DNA of 8,190 nt from the NCBI GenBank assembly GCA_039029935.1, contig JBCCFC010000610.1, forward strand, positions 1 to 8,190, written 5' to 3'. The translations under genes and the position numbers were made by a program. Every line of letters begins with the position of its first letter. Positions within the stretch are counted from its first letter, which is position 1. This document shows, piece by piece, positions 1-4,504 of the stretch. The DNA comes from G039029935 sp039029935 (lineage in GTDB: Bacteria; Chloroflexota; Anaerolineae; Caldilineales; Caldilineaceae). The notes below the pieces were generated by a model. That model saw nothing but the letters and a program-made list of their open reading frames with translations, did not search any database and was not told the DNA's origin.

Positions 1-1
1 C

Positions 2-118
2 ATTATCACTACCAGCATCATTACCGCTATCGTCAGGTGTTGGTTCAACAATCAATGTCGGTGTTGGTGTTAAATTGACTGGAATTGGCTCGACAATTTC
101 AACAGACCCATCTTTGGC
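2..118 (-). pseudogene. Fragment of a secreted cohesin/Thr-Pro-linker protein, minus strand
   Basis: Read on the minus strand, this stretch gives 39 codons without a stop. It begins AKDGSVEIVEPIP, passes through a TPTPT linker and ends in an Asp/Gly/Asn-rich stretch that runs off the window. The DGSVEIV start resembles the end of the cohesin-like domain of the complete protein at 823-2193, which reads DGGVTIV just before its own Thr-Pro linker. The plus strand here has stops and no such pattern. The expected upstream domain (signal peptide plus cohesin fold) is absent: the minus frame meets a stop about 10 codons further upstream, inside DNA that belongs to a plus-strand gene. I infer a fragment whose front was cut off by rearrangement or misassembly. 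It could be a live gene if the true sequence differs at the junction. Confidence 0.45.
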
Positions 119-145
119 TATGCTGGTGATGCTACCCCAACGCCT

Positions 146-802
146 ATGTCAACCCCTGTGATTACTGGCACAACGACACCCATGCCAACATCTGAAACAC
201 CCGGACCTGAAACACCCGGACCTGAAACGCCAGTATCGGAGACCCCAGTATCCGATACACCAACTTCCGAGACACCCATATCTGAAACGCCAGTATCCAC
301 TGCAACACCCCTGCCCAACAATGGCACAGAATTCCCGATGCCAAACGAATCGGCAACCCCTTCAATGACCGTTCCAGTGACCGTCACCGGAACACCACCT
401 GTTACACCGTCAGCAACACCTACTTCGTCATCACCCGATGAACCAACCTCGGCACAGTTGCTCTTGGTGAGCAATTTCCAGAGTGTATCAGCGTTTGAGG
501 AAACGATTCTATCATGGCAGACCAATGGCACGGGTAGCTTGCAGGGTTTTTATGTTTGGCGCAGCTTGATGGACAACGCCAACGCAGAACGTATCTCCGA
601 TGACTTGATTCCACTGGATCATGGTGCAGGTGTCTATACCTATACCGATGTTGATGTTGACCTGAACACCCACTATCGTTACTGGGTACAGGCGGTAGAA
701 GAGGGTAGTCGTTCAACGTTCTTTGGCCCTATCGACGTGACCGTGTTGCCTGCTGAGAGCCGACAGGATGACCATGTGTATCTCCCGATTGTGACAAGAT
801 AA
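146..802 (+). CDS. C-terminal part of a secreted Thr-Pro-linker protein (5' truncated)
   Basis: The frame is open from 74 and looks protein-like from about 122 (GDATPTPMSTP). The ATG at 146 has no Shine-Dalgarno sequence and lies inside the linker, so it is a nominal start only. Residues 1-110 are a Thr/Pro/Ser/Glu linker containing seven 15-bp units. Residues 110-200 form an FN3-like beta domain (LSWQTNG, GFYVWRSL, YTYTDVDV, YRYWVQAV), and the chain ends in VYLPIVTR. The same domain and tail end the complete protein immediately downstream, which also has a signal peptide and a cohesin-like domain. Those N-terminal parts are missing here, so this is probably the back half of a paralogue. Its stop codon overlaps an ATG at 802, and the next gene probably starts at 823, suggesting a tandem operon. 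The partner or substrate is unknown. The role (cell-surface or extracellular binding protein) is inferred from architecture alone. Confidence 0.6.
   Translation: MSTPVITGTTTPMPTSETPGPETPGPETPVSETPVSDTPTSETPISETPVSTATPLPNNGTEFPMPNESATPSMTVPVTVTGTPPVTPSATPTSSSPDEPTSAQLLLVSNFQSVSAFEETILSWQTNGTGSLQGFYVWRSLMDNANAERISDDLIPLDHGAGVYTYTDVDVDLNTHYRYWVQAVEEGSRSTFFGPIDVTVLPAESRQDDHVYLPIVTR
194..298 (+). repeat. Seven 15-bp tandem units coding (E/D)TPxx
   Basis: Seven consecutive in-frame 15-bp units encode ETPGP, ETPGP, ETPVS, ETPVS, DTPTS, ETPIS and ETPVS. The first two are identical in DNA and the others differ mainly at third positions. The array forms the extended, probably disordered linker of the truncated surface protein. 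Such arrays change length by slippage and are also places where assemblies collapse or join wrongly. Confidence 0.8.
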
Positions 803-810
803 TGATTGAC

Positions 811-817
811 AGAGGAG
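811..817 (+). promoter_or_regulatory. Shine-Dalgarno site deciding the GTG start at 823
   Basis: AGAGGAG lies 5 nt before the GTG at 823. The in-frame ATG at 802 overlaps the preceding stop codon and has no comparable site upstream, so GTG 823 is the better start. Confidence 0.65.
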
Positions 818-822
818 AAACC

Positions 823-2193
823 GTGCAAACCTTGACTACATATAAATTGATTCTTACCATCTGTATCACATTGAGTAGCCTCATCTATGGGAGTGGACTC
901 AATAGAATCTGGCATCACGAGCGTACACAGCAAAGTAATCTCCAAGCCAGCATAACCATAAACCCAAGTGTGTTGAACAATGCGGGTCCTGTCCTTAGCA
1001 TACCAAACAACATCCTTGCCGCATCAGGCAGTGCCATCACCATCCCTATTCAATTCGCCAGCAATGGTGAGCCAATTATCGGGCTGCTCTTCTCGATTGA
1101 CTTTGATGAAACCTGTCTCGACTTCCGCGAAACCAACGTTTATAGCGACCTGAAACCCGATGGCATCACCTATACCCTGCCTGCCGATTTTCGTACCCCA
1201 ACAACCTTTGATGAGCAGGATACGGATGGTGAACTGGATATTGTGATTGTGGATTTGTCCTATCCGTCTGCCGTGATTCCCGATGGCATCATTGCCTCCC
1301 TTACCTTTGATGTCATCTGCGAGCCAGACACAGATAGTCACCAAGATGCACATATCCGCTTCTCCACTGCGCCTCATCCCAGCTTTGCCAACGAACAGAG
1401 CCGCAGTGTGATGGGGGATGCACTGGATGGCGGTGTCACCATTGTCAAGGCACTGCCAACGGCGACCCCAACATCAACCCATACACCGACTGTCACCCCG
1501 ACCCCAACCGCAACGCCTACGCCAACCGATACACCAACCAGCACGGCCACGCCGACCAGTACAGCCACGCCGACCAGTACAGCCACGCCCACACTAACTG
1601 CAACCCCAACCTATACACCGACGCCTACATCAACGTTTACCCCCACGCCGACCAATACTGCGACAGCAACGAATACGCCAACCTCCACATCCACGCCGAC
1701 ACCCACTGTTACCCATACGCCCACTGTTACCCATACACCAACCGTCACCAATACCCCCTATCCCACGCCGACACCAGTCACATTGCCCGAAGTTGGTGTT
1801 GCCGGGTCGGATCAACTTGTGGCCGATTTTCAGCTTATCTGGGATGAGAGAACAAACGAAATCGTCGTTTTTTGGCGAACCGTTACCGAAACGGGCATGA
1901 ATGGCTTTAATCTTTGGCGTAGTTTGACCGATAACGATGAGGCCACCAAGCTCAATGGTGGCGAATTAATTGCCGCCATCGGTGAGGATGATGCGGGTGT
2001 GGCCTATCAATATGCAGATACATCCGTGATTGGGGCGATTGTCGATAACCCTGAAACAGACTATATCTATTGGCTGCATATTGTGGGCGATGGTGGCAAT
2101 TATTTGGTGATTGGCCCGATTTCGTTGTCACGCCTTGATGATGGACTTGGCGATACGGGGCAGCGTATCTATTTGCCTTGGATTGCACGATAG
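823..2193 (+). CDS. Secreted protein: cohesin-like domain, Thr-Pro linker, FN3-like domain, YLPW tail
   Basis: From the GTG start the protein has 456 residues (463 from the in-frame ATG at 802). Residues 1-25 are a signal peptide (charged TTYK, then LILTICITLSSLIYG). Residues about 55-207 look like a cohesin-type beta sandwich: IPIQF, GLLFSIDFDETCLDF, then ASLTFDV and a closing DGGVTIV. Cohesins classically bind dockerins, but many non-cellulosomal bacteria carry cohesin-like folds of unknown partner. Residues about 212-321 are almost pure Thr/Pro/Ser/Ala with short tandem repeats. Residues about 324-445 form an FN3-like domain (VVFWRTV, GFNLWRSLTDND, YIYWLHIV), followed by the terminal RIYLPWIAR. 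The two cysteines in the cohesin-like part (CLDF and VICEP) could form a disulphide after export. It sits just downstream of the truncated paralogue and probably shares its transcript. No catalytic residues are evident, so I infer a surface or extracellular binding or scaffold role. Confidence 0.75.
   Translation: MQTLTTYKLILTICITLSSLIYGSGLNRIWHHERTQQSNLQASITINPSVLNNAGPVLSIPNNILAASGSAITIPIQFASNGEPIIGLLFSIDFDETCLDFRETNVYSDLKPDGITYTLPADFRTPTTFDEQDTDGELDIVIVDLSYPSAVIPDGIIASLTFDVICEPDTDSHQDAHIRFSTAPHPSFANEQSRSVMGDALDGGVTIVKALPTATPTSTHTPTVTPTPTATPTPTDTPTSTATPTSTATPTSTATPTLTATPTYTPTPTSTFTPTPTNTATATNTPTSTSTPTPTVTHTPTVTHTPTVTNTPYPTPTPVTLPEVGVAGSDQLVADFQLIWDERTNEIVVFWRTVTETGMNGFNLWRSLTDNDEATKLNGGELIAAIGEDDAGVAYQYADTSVIGAIVDNPETDYIYWLHIVGDGGNYLVIGPISLSRLDDGLGDTGQRIYLPWIAR
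1456..1785 (+). repeat. Thr-Pro linker with embedded 18-bp tandem repeats
   Basis: About 110 codons consist almost only of Thr, Pro, Ser and Ala. Two clear DNA arrays lie inside: three 18-bp units at 1537-1590 (each coding TSTATP) and three at 1702-1755 (coding PTVTHT, PTVTHT, PTVTNT). It separates the cohesin-like domain from the FN3-like domain, and such linkers are often O-glycosylated when exported. The open minus-strand frames opposite it (Val-Gly repeats) are shadows. Confidence 0.85.
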
Positions 2194-2324
2194 CGAAAGA
2201 TGTAGATTTTGACATTACATTCATGACAAAAATGGCAGCAAAATAACGGGAAACATACATTCTTTTATATTGGACTTCAGCTTACATTACTAGCCAACCC
2301 GCCATGATATTGTCTCTGTGCGCT

Positions 2325-2396
2325 AGACGGTGGTGAAGATAGCGGCTACTTATTTCTCAAATAAATAACCGTTCCGTTATCGTTTGTTCCCCGTCT
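2325..2396 (+). ncRNA. Y RNA 1: minimal form, no tRNA-like domain
   Basis: The 72-nt core folds as a long hairpin. The closing stem AGACGG (2325-2330) pairs with CCGTCT (2391-2396). An asymmetric internal loop follows, TGGTGAA on the 5' side and GTTTGTTCC on the 3' side. The inner stem GATAGCGG (2338-2345) pairs with CCGTTATC (2374-2381) with one G-U pair. Then come a CTACTT box and an apical hairpin TTATTT/AAATAA (2350-2355 and 2359-2364). Loop sequences and stem lengths match the other four RNAs in this cluster. The long hairpin with conserved asymmetric loop, next to a Ro60-type gene, fits the Ro-binding part of a Y RNA. Unlike YrlA-type RNAs it has no tRNA-like module. True transcript ends are unknown. 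No clear promoter or terminator is visible beside it, so it may be processed from a longer transcript with Y2 and Y3. Confidence 0.75.
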
Positions 2397-2436
2397 TCAA
2401 ACAACACAACAAAATAAAAAGTTGGTTTTCCACACT

Positions 2437-2506
2437 AGGTGGTGGTGAAGACAACGGTTACTTATTTTTAGGGAAATACCAGTCCGTTGTCGTCTGTTCC
2501 CCACCT
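2437..2506 (+). ncRNA. Y RNA 2: minimal form, no tRNA-like domain
   Basis: The 70-nt core has the Y1 architecture. AGGTGG (2437-2442) pairs with CCACCT (2501-2506). The internal loop is TGGTGAA opposite GTCTGTTCC. The inner stem GACAACGG (2450-2457) pairs perfectly with CCGTTGTC (2484-2491). A TTACTT box leads to an apical hairpin TATTT/AAATA (2463-2467 and 2474-2478) with a TTAGGG loop. Compared with Y1, the closing stem shows two compensatory base-pair changes (A-T to G-C, C-G to T-A). The inner stem shows one compensatory change (T-A to C-G) and one G-U to A-U change, while both internal-loop strands are nearly unchanged. That pattern supports a selected RNA structure and a recent duplication. 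It lies 40 nt after the Y1 core. Confidence 0.78.
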
Positions 2507-2554
2507 TTGAACAGAATTTCACACAATATAAAAATCAATGCTGCAACAATCAAT

Positions 2555-2698
2555 GTCGTCGGTGGTGTAGAACGCAGATACTTCGCCTTTTACGCGGGAG
2601 GTTGCTGGTTCGAGTCCGGCTCGTCACCCCTTTCTCATGGTGACGGTAGCTCAATGGTAGAGCACCTAATGTGCTGCATTCGCCTGTTCCCCGACGGC
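2555..2698 (+). ncRNA. Y RNA 3: YrlA-type with permuted tRNA-like domain
   Basis: The 144-nt core starts with GTCGTCGG (2555-2562) pairing with CCGACGGC (2691-2698), one G-U included. Loop TGGTGTA faces GCCTGTTCC. The inner stem GAACGCAG (2570-2577) pairs with CTGCATTC (2674-2681) with one C-A mismatch, followed by ATACTT. The apical part is tRNA-like in permuted order. The T-arm is GCTGG-TTCGAGT-CCGGC (2604-2620). The acceptor-like stem TCGTCACC (2621-2628) pairs with GGTGACGG (2639-2646), capped by a 10-nt loop. A TA dinucleotide sits at the tRNA 8-9 position, followed by the D-arm GCTC-AATGGTA-GAGC (2649-2663) with its GG pair. The anticodon arm is replaced by the Y stem. This is the layout known for YrlA RNAs, which mimic tRNA. 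A strong terminator follows at 2707-2746, giving a likely 3' end. The two listed reading frames across it are not genes. Confidence 0.88.
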
Positions 2699-2706
2699 TT
2701 GTCTGT

Positions 2707-2746
2707 AAAAGTTCTTTGGGAAATCACTTCCCATTGAACTTTTTTT
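2707..2746 (+). terminator. Rho-independent terminator after Y RNA 3
   Basis: AAAAGTTC (2707-2714) pairs with GAACTTTT (2736-2743). A symmetric TT/TT internal loop and an inner stem TGGGAA/TTCCCA (2717-2722, 2728-2733) complete the hairpin, with loop ATCAC. Seven T's run from 2740 to 2746. It lies 8 nt after the Y3 core and 34 nt before the rsr1 start, so it should end the Y RNA transcript and leave rsr1 dependent on readthrough or a very short separate leader. Confidence 0.8.
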
Positions 2747-2780
2747 ATTCTCTCTTGCAAACCAAATCGGAGGTATTGCT

Positions 2781-4115
2781 ATGGCAAGAACAAATACACA
2801 AAAACCACAGGTTAGAACCCATGAAGGTGGTTTCGCCATGCGTGAGACACCTCTACGAGAACTGCGCCGAACGCTGTCCACGTGTTTGCTTTTTGAAAAC
2901 ACCTTCTATGAATCGGGCGACTCCATTGCCAATCGATTGGCAACGCTGGCAGGGAAAGTAAGCAAAGAGGAGTTGATTGCTGAGACATTGCGCGCCAAGC
3001 AGGAACTCAAGCTACGTCATGCACCGCTGTGGATGGCGCGTCATCTCACACGGCTGCACCAAGGTCGTGATGTGGGTGACACCATTGCCGCTGTCATCAC
3101 GCGTGCCGATGAGTTAGCCGAGTTTGTGGCGATGTATTGGCGTGAGGGCAAGCAGCCGCTCTCCAAGCAAGCCAAGCGTGGGTTATCTATGGCGTTTCAG
3201 AAGTTTGACGAATACCAGTTCGCCAAATATGACCGTGACTATGCCGTAAAACTGCGTGATGTCATGTTTATGACCCACCCAAAGCCAACCGATGATGGGC
3301 TGTTCAAGCGCATTGCCGAACGCGAGTTGACGACACCCGATACATGGGAGGTTAACCTGTCTGCGGCCAAGGGTGATGAAGAAAAACGCGCTGTTTGGGA
3401 GCGGCTGTTGCAAGAGGAAAAATTGGGTGCGCTGGCCCTCATCCGCAACCTGCGTAATATGGATAAAGTTGATGTGCCACGACCCTTGGTCAAAAATGCA
3501 TTGTCCAAAGCACGTGTTGGCAAAATGCTGCCCTTTCAGTTCGTGGCAGCGTGGCGAAACGCCCCCATGTTTGGACGTGCCATTGAAACCAGCATGATGC
3601 GAGCCATCGAAAAGTGTGACCGTCTCAACGGGTCCACGCGCATTATCGTTGATGTCTCTGGGAGCATGGGTGGACGGCTTTCACGCAAGGGCGATATGAA
3701 TCGGCTTGATGCGGCGTGTGCGTTGACACTTGCACTCAATGAGTTGAGCGATGATGTGCGTATCTGGACGTTTAGCAATCAGGTGGTTGAAGTGGCCGCC
3801 ACGCGTGGGTTTGGGTTGATTACGGATATCCAGAAAAGCCAACCACATGGCGGGACCTATCTACGCGGTGCATTGATGGAAGTCCAGAAAAAATTGAGCA
3901 AGGCCGACCGTGTGATTGTGGTCACCGATGAGCAAACACACGATGGCATCTATAGCAAGATCGACGCCAAGCGGCTCTATCTGCTCAACGTTGCACCCTA
4001 CAAGTATGGGGTTGATGTTGAGGATACGTGGACACGCATCAACGGGTTTAGCACGGCTGTGGTCGATTGGATGATTCAAGAAGAGGCAGACCCGCTTTTT
4101 GCTTGGACAAAATAA
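2781..4115 (+). CDS. TROVE-vWA protein, Ro60/Rsr orthologue 1
   Basis: The 444-residue protein starts at an ATG with GGAGG 7 nt upstream (2769-2773). Residues about 14-285 form the TROVE domain, a ring of helical repeats that binds misfolded RNA ends and Y RNA. Typical parts are FENTFYESGDSIANRL, LRHAPLWMARH, RADELAEFVAMYW, GKQPLSKQAK, KLRDVMF and HPKP, then GALALIRNLRNM. Residues about 286-440 are a von Willebrand A domain with a complete metal site: DVSGSM (D291, S293, S295), T359 in GGTYL and D383 in VVTDEQ. It is shorter than human Ro60 (about 540 residues) and Deinococcus Rsr (about 530). Known roles in bacteria are RNA quality control and decay with PNPase via Y RNA, and stress survival. 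Y RNAs lie on both sides: Y3 ends 83 nt upstream and Y4 starts 12 nt after the stop codon. The family assignment is firm. Which Y RNA it binds is not known. Confidence 0.95.
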   Translation: MARTNTQKPQVRTHEGGFAMRETPLRELRRTLSTCLLFENTFYESGDSIANRLATLAGKVSKEELIAETLRAKQELKLRHAPLWMARHLTRLHQGRDVGDTIAAVITRADELAEFVAMYWREGKQPLSKQAKRGLSMAFQKFDEYQFAKYDRDYAVKLRDVMFMTHPKPTDDGLFKRIAERELTTPDTWEVNLSAAKGDEEKRAVWERLLQEEKLGALALIRNLRNMDKVDVPRPLVKNALSKARVGKMLPFQFVAAWRNAPMFGRAIETSMMRAIEKCDRLNGSTRIIVDVSGSMGGRLSRKGDMNRLDAACALTLALNELSDDVRIWTFSNQVVEVAATRGFGLITDIQKSQPHGGTYLRGALMEVQKKLSKADRVIVVTDEQTHDGIYSKIDAKRLYLLNVAPYKYGVDVEDTWTRINGFSTAVVDWMIQEEADPLFAWTK

Positions 4116-4127
4116 ATCAGAAAACTC

Positions 4128-4277
4128 GCCGTTGGTGGTGTAGAACGCAGTTACTTCTAATCTACAGGTCGCTGGTTCGAGTCCAGCCTGTCACTATTGT
4201 TTTTTATAGCGACAGTAGCTCAGTGGGCAGAGCAGTAGCTGTTTTAAACGGACTGCATTCGCCTGTTCCCCGACGGC
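4128..4277 (+). ncRNA. Y RNA 4: YrlA-type with permuted tRNA-like domain
   Basis: The 150-nt core begins 12 nt after the rsr1 stop. GCCGTTGG (4128-4135) pairs with CCGACGGC (4270-4277) with one G-U. TGGTGTA faces GCCTGTTCC. GAACGCAG (4143-4150) pairs with CTGCATTC (4253-4260) with the same C-A mismatch as Y3, and TTACTT follows. The tRNA-like part has a T-arm GCTGG-TTCGAGT-CCAGC (4171-4187). The acceptor-like stem CTGTC/GACAG (4188-4192, 4211-4215) is extended after an A-C mismatch by CTAT/ATAG and capped by an 8-nt T-rich loop. TA precedes the D-arm GCTC-AGTGGGCA-GAGC (4218-4233). A short anticodon-like stem CTAC/GTAG (4162-4165, 4235-4238) sits between the D-arm and the Y stem. Its 3' strand is identical to Y3 over 29 nt. 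No T-run follows, so its 3' end may be made by processing. Confidence 0.86.
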
Positions 4278-4320
4278 TTGTTTCATTCTGTGAAATGGCC
4301 TAAAGAAGCATGAAGCACTC

Positions 4321-4474
4321 GCCGTCGGTGGTGTTGAACGCAGCTACTTAGAATCGTTTTGCTCAAGAGGATTGCTGGTTCGAGTCCAGCCCATCACGGT
4401 TTATGTGATGGTAGCTCAATTGGCAGAGCGCTTGCAGCATGCTAACATCTGTATTCTGTTTGTTCCCCGACGGT
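4321..4474 (+). ncRNA. Y RNA 5: YrlA-type with permuted tRNA-like domain, in the leader of rsr2
   Basis: The 154-nt core closes with GCCGTCGG (4321-4328) and CCGACGGT (4467-4474). TGGTGTT faces TGTTTGTTCC. GAACGCAG (4336-4343) pairs with CTGTATTC (4449-4456), keeping the C-A mismatch plus one G-U, and CTACTT follows. The T-arm is GCTGG-TTCGAGT-CCAGC (4374-4390). The acceptor-like stem CCATCAC/GTGATGG (4391-4397, 4405-4411) has a perfect 7 bp and a 7-nt loop. TA then leads to the D-arm GCTC-AATTGGCA-GAGC (4414-4429). The anticodon-like stem is the best of the three: CAAG/CTTG (4364-4367, 4431-4434), then TGCT/AGCA (4360-4363, 4436-4439) across one bulged C. The core ends only 30 nt before the rsr2 ATG, so it is either cut from the rsr2 leader or acts within it. 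An ATG at 4439 inside this RNA is not the gene start. Confidence 0.87.
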
Positions 4475-4491
4475 TTGCTTCATGCATTTGT

Positions 4492-4495
4492 GAGG
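4492..4495 (+). promoter_or_regulatory. Shine-Dalgarno site deciding the rsr2 start at 4505
   Basis: GAGG ends 9 nt before the ATG at 4505. It directly abuts the alternative ATG at 4496, too close to serve it, and a start at 4439 would translate the 3' strand of Y RNA 5. The site lies 17 nt downstream of the Y5 core, close enough for a folded or Ro-bound Y5 to influence initiation. Confidence 0.6.
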
Positions 4496-4504
4496 ATGGT
4501 TAAC

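Noticed and set aside
1374..1592. Minus-strand Val-Gly repeat protein
   Set aside because: It is the shadow of the Thr-Pro linker on the opposite strand.
2209..2310. Promoter for Y RNA 1 (TTGACA at 2209, or TTACAT at 2282 with TGATAT at 2305)
   Set aside because: The TTGACA has no -10 at proper spacing and the second pair matches the consensus poorly.
2507..2532. Promoter for Y RNA 3 (TTGAAC with TATAAA)
   Set aside because: The spacer is only 14 nt, too short for a standard housekeeping promoter; the TATAAA alone is weak evidence.
2544..2558. 15-base identity with positions 46-60
   Set aside because: One copy lies in the minus-strand linker fragment, the other at the start of Y RNA 3; flanks do not align, so it is probably coincidence.
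2600..2663. Ordinary tRNA gene
   Set aside because: T-arm precedes D-arm, the acceptor stem is closed by a loop, and there is no anticodon loop; the same order recurs at 4171-4233 and 4374-4429 inside Y RNA stems.
2325..2698. CRISPR array
   Set aside because: The spaced similar units are RNA stem strands with covarying pairs, not identical direct repeats with unique spacers of constant length.
2384..2737. 117-codon plus-strand open frame
   Set aside because: It runs through Y RNAs 2 and 3 and the terminator and has no protein-like pattern; the RNA structures explain the sequence.
4067..4303. 78-codon frame across the end of rsr1 and Y RNA 4
   Set aside because: It overlaps rsr1 in another frame and then the folded Y4 core.
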